From assembly GCA_021845945.1 (NCBI GenBank), contig JAJZRD010000008.1:1-39377 (forward strand): a stretch of 39,377 bases of DNA, given 5' to 3'. Below, piece after piece: positions 1 through 6,587 of the stretch. A program made the translations under genes and the position numbers. Below the pieces are notes generated by a model. It saw nothing but the letters and a program-made list of their open reading frames with translations, searched no databases and was not told the DNA's origin. Each line of letters begins with the position of its first letter. Within the stretch, counting starts at the first letter, position 1. The stretch is from Chloroflexota bacterium. GTDB taxonomy: Bacteria > Chloroflexota > UBA6077.

Positions 1-117
1 TATCCGGAGGTGCTCCTGATCGATCCTGGCAGGGGTGGCCGCCACGATCTTCTGAAACAGGTCGATTGTTGCCTCCGGCCCCATGCCGCCCAGGATACCG
101 ACAACCTTCTCTGCCAT
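1..117 (-). CDS. Aspartate/glutamate racemase family protein, N-terminal part (runs off the window)
   Basis: Only the first 39 codons are present; the gene continues beyond base 1. The translation opens MAEKVVGILGGMGPEATIDL and continues with a TPAR..DQEHLRI stretch. This is the typical N-terminus of the aspartate/glutamate racemase family: a glycine-rich GGMGPEAT loop followed by the D-Q-E-H region. Family members racemise acidic amino acids through two cysteines, both of which would lie outside the window, so catalytic competence cannot be judged. The ATG is preceded by AGGAGG at good spacing, which fixes the start. A perfect TATAAT lies about 32 bases upstream of the start codon. Confidence 0.85.
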   Translation of the reverse strand, partial: MAEKVVGILGGMGPEATIDLFQKIVAATPARIDQEHLRI

Positions 118-148
118 GGCAGCCTCCTATCGGCACGTTGATGGCCGC

Positions 149-154
149 ATTATA
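149..154 (-). promoter_or_regulatory. Candidate -10 box for the racemase gene
   Basis: A perfect TATAAT on the minus strand would give a leader of about 25 bases before the AGGAGG/ATG of the racemase-like gene. No good -35 hexamer is seen at 16-18 bp, so the call rests on the -10 box and its position. It lies just past the stop of the truncated acetyltransferase. Confidence 0.45.
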
Positions 155-161
155 GTAGGGC

Positions 162-473
162 TCAGTAGGGGCAGCATCCACGCCACTCCACCGGACCGAT
201 CAGGACCCTGCCCAGCGTGGCCGACCGGTTCCTGCGGTCGATGCCCAGTAGCTCGAGGTGACCCACCGTAGCCTCGCTATCGACATCCATCGCCTTGAAG
301 GGCATCACCGTTGGGTTCTTGGCAGCAGCCTGGTGGAGAAGATCCTCCAACTGGGCCTCGTCGAGAGGGTAGGAGAAGCCGGGGCCGGCCCACTGCATCA
401 GGAACTCCGCGGAGCCGCTCCATTCGACGAGGGTGGGGATGTCGGCCCGGGTGAAGGGCTGTAGCCGGATCAT
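162..473 (-). pseudogene. Truncated GNAT acetyltransferase (N-terminal half)
   Basis: The 103-residue product begins MIRLQPFTRADIPTLVEWSG and contains LDEAQLEDLL and VGHLELLGIDRRNRSATLGR. These are the first helices and beta strands of a RimJ/RimL-like GNAT N-acetyltransferase. A complete protein of this type is about 170-180 residues and continues after the R-x-A-x-L-G-R strand into the acetyl-CoA loop (R-G-x-G-x-G/A). Here the frame becomes VEWRGCCPY and stops, so the cofactor-binding half is missing. The remaining piece is unlikely to be an enzyme. The break is just before the promoter of the racemase-like gene, which suggests an old deletion. I see no C-terminal half in the adjacent bases. 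Confidence 0.6.
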
Positions 474-506
474 GGTCTACATTCCTCGCGGTCAGATTGG
501 TCGACG

Positions 507-532
507 ATCGCCGGCAGGAGCCGGCTCCTGCT
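507..532. repeat. Repeat family F, copy 1 (GCCGGCAGGAGCCGGCTCCT)
   Basis: Palindromic unit ATCGCCGGCAGGAGCCGGC followed by TCCTG. The same sequence recurs at 15825-15847, where it carries the stop codon of mfd. Here it lies upstream of the truncated GNAT gene. Confidence 0.7.
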
Positions 533-584
533 GGACCCGCCATTCGCTGCCGGAACGCTGATGGACACGAGACCTGGTGCTCAG

Positions 585-800
585 TCACACGGATTTCGAC
601 AGGGCGTAGGGGCAGATCTGTGCGTCTGCCCTGGGCGCACACGCAGCTGCGCCCCTACCGGCGTCATCGGCAACTGTCAAATCCGGTGTGTCCGAGTACT
701 GGTGCACGACCATGTAGAAGATGACGCCCACGCTCCCAGCCGTCAAGACCACCGTAGCGAAGGCCCAGGACTGTGGAGCTGCGGCTATTCTGCCGATCAT
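585..800 (-). CDS. Possible small membrane protein ending in a repeat
   Basis: A 71-codon frame. Its first 48 residues look like a single-pass membrane peptide (WAFATVVLTAGSVGVIFYMV followed by a short polar tail). The last ~23 residues are simply a translation of the hairpin repeat at 605-659. No convincing ribosome-binding site precedes the ATG. It may be a real small protein whose 3' end was replaced by the repeat, or chance. The 511 bases from 474 to 984 otherwise hold only the family F and G repeats and a GC-rich inverted repeat near 930-975. Confidence 0.25.
   Translation of the reverse strand: MIGRIAAAPQSWAFATVVLTAGSVGVIFYMVVHQYSDTPDLTVADDAGRGAAACAPRADAQICPYALSKSV
605..659. repeat. 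Repeat family G, copy 1 (double hairpin between GTAGGGGC and GCCCCTAC)
   Basis: The element starts with GTAGGGGCAG and ends with GCGCCCCTACC. It holds two adjacent stems, GGGCAGA..TCTGCCC and GGGCGCA..TGCGCCC, separated by one base. A second element with the same architecture but different stem bases lies at 32192-32253 between narJ and narI. Confidence 0.65.
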
Positions 801-984
801 ACCACGTAGGGACTGGGTGCGCTTCTTGCTTCTGGCTGCCGGATCGGCGTCTGGTGGAGCCGATCCGAGGGCTTGAAGGGTTCACCCGGCCATTCGAGGC
901 CCGCCGACAGGCCGGCAGGCTGCGACAACAAAGCTCGCCCCAGCGGGCTGGAGGCCGGCAAAGGGGCTGGCGAGCGATACCGAA

Positions 985-2121
985 ATGGACAGGACTTTGG
1001 AACCTTCTTTCGCGGCCGGCAGGCTGTTGGGCATACGGATAGGTCTGAGCGCCAGTTGGTTTGTCGTCTTTGCCCTGGTCACCTGGAGTCTGGGGGCGGC
1101 GTACTTCCCTGCGGAGTACCCCTGGTGGCCGGCGGAGATCCACTGGGCGATGGCGATCTCGGGGAGCGCGCTCTTCTTTGGCTCGGTGTTGATCCACGAG
1201 CTGGCCCACTCCGTGGTGGCGGTGCGCTGTGGCATCCCCGTGACCCGCATAACCCTATTCATCTTCGGCGGTCTGGCCCAGGTCGGTCGGGAGGCCCCTA
1301 CCCCCCGCATCGAAGCCTCCGTTGCGGCGGCGGGACCGGCCGCCAGCCTGATCCTGGGGATCATCTTCGGCTTTCTCTATCTGGCGAGCAGGACGTTGAG
1401 CTCACCGCTGGCCAGCCTGTCCCTCTGGCTGGCGATAGTCAACGGCAGCCTGGCGCTGTTCAACCTGATCCCGGCTTTCCCGCTGGACGGGGGTAGGCTG
1501 CTGCGGGCAGGGGTGTGGTCGGTAACGAGCGACCACGGTCTGGCTACCCGGCTCTCCTCGTGGGCAGGGCAGTTCACGGGGATCCTGCTCGTTCTGTACG
1601 GACTGTACTCCGCCCTTGGCGCCGAGGGGGGCCTGCTGAACGGCGTGTGGGCCGTGCTGGTGGGATGGTTCCTCCACAACGCGGCTCTGGGCAGCTATCG
1701 GGCCTCGAAGGCGTCGGACGAGCTGAAGGCGGTAACCGCCGAGGACGTGATGGCGCGGGACGTGGTCCCGGTGCCGGTGAACGCCACCGTGGCGGAGTTC
1801 GTGAACGGCTACCTTATGCGGCGCCGGCACGGTCGTTTCCCGGTGGTGGATGGCATACAGCTGGTGGGGACCGTGGGTCTGGAGGAGGTGCGCAAGGTGT
1901 CCATGGGCCGGCGCACCACCACGTGGATCCAGAAGGTGATGCGGTCCGCCGAGCGGTACCCACCCCTGGGCCCCCGCGAGCCCGCAGACCAGGCCCTCCA
2001 GCGGCTGAACGAGATGGAGGCGGAGGAGCTTCCGGTGGTGGATGAGGGCCGGGTCATCGGCATGCTCAGCCGGGCGGATCTCCTGAAGTTGGTCCAGGTG
2101 CGGGGGATCCTCCGCAAGTAG
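985..2121 (+). CDS. Site-2 protease (M50) family membrane metalloprotease with C-terminal CBS pair
   Basis: A 378-residue intramembrane zinc protease of the SpoIVFB-like subgroup. The zinc motif HELAH is at residues 71-75, inside a hydrophobic segment. The second motif NLIPAFPLDGGR is at about 160-171 and supplies the aspartate ligand. Both are intact, so it should be active. Further membrane segments lie at about 20-40, 55-80, 112-135, 145-160 and 190-225. From about residue 230 a soluble part starts with AEDVMARDVVPVP and holds two CBS motifs, probably binding an adenine nucleotide. Such proteases cleave membrane-bound regulators; the substrate here is unknown. It is one of few plus-strand genes and has no operon partner. 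Upstream SD is weak (GGCGAGCG). It converges on the dehydrogenase gene across a repeat-filled 206-base gap. Confidence 0.93.
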   Translation: MDRTLEPSFAAGRLLGIRIGLSASWFVVFALVTWSLGAAYFPAEYPWWPAEIHWAMAISGSALFFGSVLIHELAHSVVAVRCGIPVTRITLFIFGGLAQVGREAPTPRIEASVAAAGPAASLILGIIFGFLYLASRTLSSPLASLSLWLAIVNGSLALFNLIPAFPLDGGRLLRAGVWSVTSDHGLATRLSSWAGQFTGILLVLYGLYSALGAEGGLLNGVWAVLVGWFLHNAALGSYRASKASDELKAVTAEDVMARDVVPVPVNATVAEFVNGYLMRRRHGRFPVVDGIQLVGTVGLEEVRKVSMGRRTTTWIQKVMRSAERYPPLGPREPADQALQRLNEMEAEELPVVDEGRVIGMLSRADLLKLVQVRGILRK

Positions 2122-2122
2122 G

Positions 2123-2198
2123 ACTGAGCTACGAGTACTGAGTACTGAGTGGCCGACGGCCAGTCCGCAATCCAGAGTCCAGAGTGCTGAGTGCTGGG
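2123..2198. repeat. Repeat family A, copy 1 (GTGCTGA/GTACTGA heptad tandem)
   Basis: Short tandem runs of a 7-base unit (AGTACTGAGTACTGAGT, then AGAGTGCTGAGTGCTGGG) directly after the protease gene. The same unit occurs at 2313-2336, 3546-3571, and inside mfd at 18143-18192 and 19187-19210. Confidence 0.7.
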
Positions 2199-2232
2199 CA
2201 TGGTTCACCAGGGCGCGAGATCGGGTGACAGT

Positions 2233-2288
2233 TGCGGGAGGGCGAGCCTCCCGGCGAGCCGGCTCAGCAGGAGCTTCGCCCTCCCGCA
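2233..2288. repeat. Repeat family D, copy 1 (GCGGGAGGGCGAGCCTCC hairpin)
   Basis: A 56-base imperfect palindrome with outer arms TGCGGGAGGGCGA and TCGCCCTCCCGCA and inner arms GCGAGCC/GGCTC. Copies with the same arms but different loops lie at 6491-6564 and 9183-9258. It sits between two convergent genes. Confidence 0.85.
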
Positions 2289-2327
2289 CTGTGACCGCGT
2301 CCGTGAACCATCCCGAGTGCTGAGTCC

Positions 2328-3320
2328 TCAGTTCTGGCGGAGGTGGGCTGCCCTCGCTCGGGGAAGCACCTCCGGGTTCACCACGTTCCGGGGCCTCTGG
2401 CCGCTCAGAACCCGCACCACCTCCTCGACCGCCCTGGTCTGTAGCTCCACCAGCGACTGCTCCGAGTAGAAGGAGGCGTGGGGGGTGAGGACCAGGTTGT
2501 CCAGCGCCAGGAGCGGATCGTCGGTCGCGGGGGGTTCCTGCGGCATCACATCCAGGCCGGCGCCGGCGATCCACCCCTCCCGAAGGGCGCGTTCCAGAGC
2601 GACCGTGTCGATGATGGGCCCCCGGGATGTGTTCAGCAGGTAGGCCGTCCGCTTCATCTTGCGCAGTTGGGCTTCCCCCATCAGCCCCCTGGTCTCAGGT
2701 GTGAGGGGCAGGTGGAGGGAGATGAAGTCCGACTGTCCCAGCAGCGTGTCGAAGTCGACCACCTCCACCCCCTGGAGGCTCTGGTCCCCCGGCCTCAGGG
2801 CGGGATCGTGAACCAGGATCCGGAGGTCCATCCCCGACGCTTTGCGAGCCAAGCTTCTGCCGATCTTCCCGAAGCCCACGATGCCCAGGGTGCTGCCGCT
2901 GACCCGGAAGAGCGGTCTGCCCATCAGGTTATCCCACCGTCCGGAGTGGGTGGCTCGATCGTACAGGGGGATCCGGCGGGCGCAGGCCAGCAGCAGCCCC
3001 AGCGCGTGCTCCGCCACCTCGTCGACGCAGAAGTCCGGCACGTTGGTGACCACGATGCCCAGCTCCGTGGCCGTCTCCAGGGCGATGTTGTCCACCCCGA
3101 TGCCGTAGCGGGCCACCTGGAGGCAGCGGGGGGCTGCCCGCAGGACCGCGGGCGTCACCTGGGCGAAGCAGGTCATGATGGCGTCGCAGCCGGCGGCCAG
3201 GCGGGCCAGTTCCGCCTCGGAGCCGTTCGGGGAGACGATCACCTCGGCTCCCACGGTGGAGAGGATCCGGCGCTCTACGTCGACGTTGGGCCACACGTGG
3301 TCGGTGATGAGGACCTTCAT
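2328..3320 (-). CDS. CtBP-like D-2-hydroxyacid dehydrogenase, NAD-dependent
   Basis: 330 residues, typical of the D-isomer 2-hydroxyacid dehydrogenase family, in the C-terminal-binding-protein/phosphoglycerate-dehydrogenase-like group. The Rossmann loop reads LGIVGFGKIGRSLARKA. The three catalytic positions are visible: Arg in NTSRGPIIDT, Glu in MPQEPPATDDP, and His in LTPHASFYSEQS. It would reduce a 2-keto acid or oxidise a D-2-hydroxy acid with NAD(H); the true substrate cannot be read from sequence. There is no ACT or ASB domain, so it is not a classical long SerA. The ATG lies seven bases after the stop of an acetyltransferase remnant. The stop codon and last residues (RQN) are written by a family A repeat at 2313-2336. 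Confidence 0.9.
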   Translation of the reverse strand: MKVLITDHVWPNVDVERRILSTVGAEVIVSPNGSEAELARLAAGCDAIMTCFAQVTPAVLRAAPRCLQVARYGIGVDNIALETATELGIVVTNVPDFCVDEVAEHALGLLLACARRIPLYDRATHSGRWDNLMGRPLFRVSGSTLGIVGFGKIGRSLARKASGMDLRILVHDPALRPGDQSLQGVEVVDFDTLLGQSDFISLHLPLTPETRGLMGEAQLRKMKRTAYLLNTSRGPIIDTVALERALREGWIAGAGLDVMPQEPPATDDPLLALDNLVLTPHASFYSEQSLVELQTRAVEEVVRVLSGQRPRNVVNPEVLPRARAAHLRQN

Positions 3321-3326
3321 CTGAAC

Positions 3327-3470
3327 TCACTTCCCCCCTGTCCCTGTTGCTATCGACATGATGTCCAGGTTGTCTCGCTTTTGCCACCCCAGGCGAGTCC
3401 AGAACTCGGAGCCCTCGTCGTTGCTCGTATGAACGAAGAGGTGGCACTTGGCGATTCCGGCTTCGCTCAG
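3327..3470 (-). pseudogene. GNAT acetyltransferase remnant (C-terminal ~45 residues)
   Basis: A minus-strand frame ending at 3327 reads SEAGIAKCHLFVHTSNDEG followed by SEFWTRLGWQKRDNLDIMSI. This is the C-terminal strand-helix-strand of a GNAT enzyme (K-C-H-x-F-V..N..G..FW..LGW..R.D...MS). No N-terminal acetyl-CoA-binding part precedes it. The frame runs upstream directly into a family C hairpin repeat (3478 onward). It probably once headed a two-gene unit with the dehydrogenase, whose start is seven bases downstream. It is not the missing half of the GNAT at 162-473, which is a different subfamily. Confidence 0.7.
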
Positions 3471-3477
3471 CCCTACT

Positions 3478-3571
3478 CCTTTCCCTCTGGGAGAGGGAGA
3501 TTCGAGCCCTCACCCCGACCCTCTCCTCGAGAGGAAGTAGCTGCACACTGAGAACTCAGAACTCAGAACCT
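3478..3571. repeat. Repeat family C followed by family A
   Basis: CTTTCCCTCTGGGAGAGGG, then GAGCCCTCACCCCGACC and CTCTCCTCGAGAGG, form the family C hairpin. Tandem GAGAACTCAGAACTCAGAAC (family A-like) follows. They separate the acetyltransferase remnant from the MtaA/UroD-like gene. Confidence 0.65.
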
Positions 3572-3603
3572 GGTGGGCGGGATGCCCGCGCTCCCGGCAG
3601 CAC

Positions 3604-4644
3604 TCAGAACCTCTCGTGCCGGTACTCCTCGACCGCCTCCACGATGGCGGCCAGGTTCTGGTTGGGCGTCACCAGAGGAACCGCGCACTCGGGGCCGACG
3701 ATGGGGACCCCGGCCTCCAGCAGCCGGCGCACCTGGGCCTTCACCAGCTCGGGCGTCCCCTGCAGCAGGGTCTCCGGATTGTTGACGTTCCCCACCAGGG
3801 TGATCCGGCCATCGACGATCTCCAGGGCCCTGGTAGCATCCACTTTGGAGTCGAAGTGGAAGGCATCGAAGCCGGCCTGGGCTATGTAGTCCAGCCGGTT
3901 GGTGGTGTTGCCGCAGATGTGCAGGATGGTGGGGCAACCCAGCCTGGCAGTGATCTCCTGGTGGATCGGCAGCAGGAGGTCTCGATAGCAGCCGGGGCTC
4001 ACCAGGTCGCCGGTAGCGTGGTCCGCCACCACCAGAACGTCGGCTCCGGCCCTCATCTGGGCCTTGCCGAAGAGGACGGTCACCTCTTTCAGAACGTCGA
4101 GGAACTGCCCCACCCTGTCAGGGTTGTCGATGGTATCCACCAGGAAGGGCTGGATGCCGTGCAGATGGTAGGCGAGGGTCCAGGGCCCCATCACCTTGCC
4201 GACGAGGACTGCGTGGTCGCCGTGGTGCTGCCGGAGCAGCCGGAGCGCCTCCAGGACGGCTCGGATGGATGGGCGTTCCAGGAAGTCCTCGGGGATGGCG
4301 ATCTCCTCGGGGTCGCCGTAGGGGGTGGTGGTGTTGACCGGCATGTTCTGCCGATCGCCCCAATCCACCTCGCATCCGAGGGCCGCGGCCTCCTGCTGGA
4401 CGCTGAAGATGGGGGCGATGGTGTCGTAGCCCAAGAGGTCGTGGCCCGCGGCCGCTAGGATCGCCATCTTCTCGCCGTCGAGATGGGCGTCGGGGAAGAA
4501 GGAGCCGCTTCTCTCCATCAGCTCCACGGTGGCGATGGAGGTGGGGTTCCCGACGGGAGTACGATCTACACGGCCGCCGAAAAGGGCGGCCAGGAAGCGC
4601 CGTTTCGGGGACATGGGCACCGGGGATGGTCTTGACGAGCCCAT
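3604..4644 (-). CDS. Uroporphyrinogen decarboxylase-like / MtaA-CmuA family methyltransferase
   Basis: 346 residues of the UroD superfamily, closest in features to the corrinoid-protein:thiol methyltransferases (MtaA, MtbA, CmuA) and not to haem-pathway HemE. The zinc ligands typical of that branch are present: His and Cys in LHICGNTTN near residue 240 and a Cys in VGPECAVPL near 319. GNVNNPETLLQGTPE and the N-terminal RRFLAALFGGRVDRTPV match the family fold. No corrinoid protein (MtaC-like) or substrate methyltransferase (MtaB-like) is next to it, so its methyl donor and acceptor are unknown. The start is supported by GGAGGG upstream; an in-frame ATG ten codons later is possible. A strong hairpin precedes it. 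Confidence 0.85.
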   Translation of the reverse strand: MGSSRPSPVPMSPKRRFLAALFGGRVDRTPVGNPTSIATVELMERSGSFFPDAHLDGEKMAILAAAGHDLLGYDTIAPIFSVQQEAAALGCEVDWGDRQNMPVNTTTPYGDPEEIAIPEDFLERPSIRAVLEALRLLRQHHGDHAVLVGKVMGPWTLAYHLHGIQPFLVDTIDNPDRVGQFLDVLKEVTVLFGKAQMRAGADVLVVADHATGDLVSPGCYRDLLLPIHQEITARLGCPTILHICGNTTNRLDYIAQAGFDAFHFDSKVDATRALEIVDGRITLVGNVNNPETLLQGTPELVKAQVRRLLEAGVPIVGPECAVPLVTPNQNLAAIVEAVEEYRHERF

Positions 4645-4684
4645 CGGCTCACCCTCCAGTCAGTAAGAGTCCGGGGATAGAGAA

Positions 4685-4712
4685 CGAGGGAGAGAACCCG
4701 TTCTCTCCCTCG
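4685..4712 (-). terminator. Hairpin between the SWIM gene and the MtaA-like gene
   Basis: Perfect 13-bp inverted repeat CGAGGGAGAGAAC / GTTCTCTCCCTCG with a 2-base centre. On the minus strand it follows the SWIM gene stop by 26 bases and is followed by TTCTCT rather than a clean T-run. It is therefore a probable but imperfect intrinsic terminator, or an RNA-processing stem. Confidence 0.55.
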
Positions 4713-4738
4713 GAGCTGCGCAGGTCTGTGGGGGCCGG

Positions 4739-5017
4739 CTAGGCCTGCGCCACCGCCTCAACGGGCTCCTGGGCGGGCTGGGATTCCTGGCGGGGCAACA
4801 TCACCCCGAGGATCTTCTGGATGGTCATGGTGTGGCTGCAGACGCCCCAGCTGGTGAAGAAGTTGCAGGTGCACTTCCAGGTGCCCTGATTATAGGATAC
4901 GGTGTACGAGTCGTGTTCGCCTCTGAAGGTGGCGGAGAACTGCTGAAAGTTGACTCGGTCCGGTTCCTGAGCGTAAAGGTTGGCTTTCTGGATCTTTCCA
5001 ATCAGGCTTGAGTGCAT
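4739..5017 (-). CDS. Small SWIM zinc-finger protein
   Basis: 92 residues from the ATG at 5017, chosen because GGGGAGG precedes it at good spacing; an upstream in-frame ATG at 5074 lacks this. The core carries the SWIM signature C-x-C-x(n)-C-x-H as CTCNFFTSWGVCSH. It is preceded by the typical lead-in strands (FRGEHDSYTVSYNQGTWKC) and followed by a short tail. SWIM domains bind zinc and act in DNA or protein binding. Stand-alone proteins this small are of unknown function. The gene is flanked by two hairpins (4685-4712 and 5080-5109), so it is probably its own transcription unit. Confidence 0.85.
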   Translation of the reverse strand: MHSSLIGKIQKANLYAQEPDRVNFQQFSATFRGEHDSYTVSYNQGTWKCTCNFFTSWGVCSHTMTIQKILGVMLPRQESQPAQEPVEAVAQA

Positions 5018-5079
5018 GTCAGCCGATACCTCCCCTTTAGTCTGCTCTCCGTCCGTCACAAAAGCTCCGCACAAAACAG

Positions 5080-5109
5080 AACACCAGCGTGCGTGCGCAC
5101 ACTGGTGTT
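5080..5109 (-). terminator. Intrinsic terminator or operator downstream of manA
   Basis: A 30-base near-perfect palindrome, AACACCAGYGTGCG on both arms with one mismatch. On the minus strand it is followed by CTGTTTTGTG, a terminator-like T-rich tract. It lies 150 bases past the manA stop and 63 bases before the SWIM start. It could end manA transcription or act as an operator for the SWIM gene. Nothing else is recognised in 5110-5258. Confidence 0.55.
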
Positions 5110-5258
5110 CACCGACTGGCCAGAACTACAATTGGTGTCTTGCGTGGCCTCTGCATTCGCTGCCCCGCGGCTGGTTTCACACCTGCTAACCTGCAATCAG
5201 TATACGGCCGCTACGTCCCTCTGTCAATGGAATTCGACAGCTGCGATAGGGGTTGCGA

Positions 5259-6401
5259 TCACGGAATCTCGGTGCCCCGCCCCTCCCTGGACGCGATCAG
5301 ATGGCCTAGCTCCGAGTAGTTGGGATCGCCGCCCAACTGCACGACGTCGTCCGCCGGGACCCCCGCTCTCAGAAGGGGTCCGGCCACGTCCTTCAGCAGG
5401 TCCGGAACGTACGATTTCACCAGCTCGCATCGGTCCCCTAACGGACGGATGGCATATTCGGCAAGGCCACCGGGCACCAGGGCAGTCTCCAGCCTTTGCA
5501 GGATCAACTCCTCCGACTCGCCGCCGGTGGACCGCAGGGAAACGGCTCCTTCCAGCGCGGTGACGATGTGAAACCGCCCCCCGGGCTGCTGAAGGACGCG
5601 GGATTCCGTCGCCAGTAGCTCCGCGGCGAAGTAGCTGCAGGCGCACAAGAAGCGGCGACGGTAGCCCCCTTCGCGCAGCTCAACAGGCCGGATCTTGTGG
5701 GTGGAGAGGGGTGCCAGGCGGGCCACGTCCAGCGACTTGTCGACGTGAAGCTCTCGGGTGACTCCACCGGCCTCCTTCCTGCCCCAGTCGTACAGCCTGT
5801 AGGTCAGGTCCGAGGACTCCTGGAGCTCGTACACCATGAGCCCTTTGCCCAGGGCGTGGATCGTGCCGGCCGGAAGGAAGACCGTGTCGCCCTTGGCGAC
5901 CGGGACGTAGTCCAGCACGTCGGTCACGGTGCCCGCATCCAGGGCCCGTTGGAGCTCGGTCCGGTCCAGCGGGCGATTCAAACCGTGGACTATGCGGGCT
6001 CCGGGCTCCGCCTCGAGGACGTACCACACCTCCGTCTTGCCGAAGGGTTGGTGCTCTCGCGCCCGGGAGTATCCGTCGTCCGGGTGCACCTGCACGGAGA
6101 GGGTGTCGTGGGCGTCGATCAGTTTGACCAGCAGGGGGAAGATGGTGTCGGGCCCCTTCGGAACCGAGCTGCCGAGGATTTCGCGGGGGAACTCGTCGAC
6201 GAGGCTCTTCAGGGTTCTTCCCTGCCAGGAACCGTTGGCGACGGCAAGACCGTCCCACACCACCCACACTTCGCCGATATTGCCTTCGCCCTCAGCCTTC
6301 ACCCCCGCCAGCCCCTTCAGCTTCTGGCCCCCCCAGACCTTCTCCTTGGGAAGAAGCTCGAACTTGAGTGGGTAGAGCTGGTGGCGAGTCGATCGTCTCA
6401 T
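5259..6401 (-). CDS. manA: Mannose-6-phosphate isomerase, type I (class I)
   Basis: 380 residues. It interconverts fructose-6-phosphate and mannose-6-phosphate, the entry to GDP-mannose synthesis, in the cytoplasm. Type I signatures are clear: SVQVHPDDGYSR and GKTEVWYVLE (metal-binding Gln, His and Glu), FLPAGTIHALGKG (His) and YELQESSDLTYRLYDWGR with the catalytic arginine. The length exceeds the ~315 residues of short Firmicutes-type enzymes; residues beyond ~350 form a tail ending GRGTEIP with no known motif. The ATG follows GGAGG. It is downstream of a phosphohexomutase gene on the same strand, separated by a family D repeat, so the two may serve the same pathway. Confidence 0.93.
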   Translation of the reverse strand: MRRSTRHQLYPLKFELLPKEKVWGGQKLKGLAGVKAEGEGNIGEVWVVWDGLAVANGSWQGRTLKSLVDEFPREILGSSVPKGPDTIFPLLVKLIDAHDTLSVQVHPDDGYSRAREHQPFGKTEVWYVLEAEPGARIVHGLNRPLDRTELQRALDAGTVTDVLDYVPVAKGDTVFLPAGTIHALGKGLMVYELQESSDLTYRLYDWGRKEAGGVTRELHVDKSLDVARLAPLSTHKIRPVELREGGYRRRFLCACSYFAAELLATESRVLQQPGGRFHIVTALEGAVSLRSTGGESEELILQRLETALVPGGLAEYAIRPLGDRCELVKSYVPDLLKDVAGPLLRAGVPADDVVQLGGDPNYSELGHLIASREGRGTEIP

Positions 6402-6490
6402 GGTGGGTGCATCCTCCCTTACGGTCGTCCATGGTCGGCCCGCGGCCCAGTCGTTTGTCTCGCCGGCAAGGTATGGACCAGACCGAGAAG

Positions 6491-6564
6491 TGCGGGAGGG
6501 CGAGGCTCCCGCCGAGCCATGTTCCGATGCATGGGTGGCTCGCCAGGAGGCTCGCCCTCCCGCA
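6491..6564. repeat. Repeat family D, copy 2
   Basis: A 74-base palindrome with the same outer arms as at 2233-2288 (TGCGGGAGGGCGA / TCGCCCTCCCGCA) and a longer centre. It lies between the phosphohexomutase and manA genes. Confidence 0.85.
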
Positions 6565-6587
6565 GTGTCGCCGACGGTGCCAGCGGA

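Noticed and set aside
3300..3330. The CtBP-like and CaiB genes share TGAGTTCAGATGA around their start codons.
   Set aside because: A 13-base match at two starts is short, includes the ATG, and nothing else around them is similar; probably chance.
5970..5990. T-loop-like GGTTTGAATCGC considered as part of a tRNA.
   Set aside because: It lies within the coding frame of manA and no cloverleaf partners are found around it.
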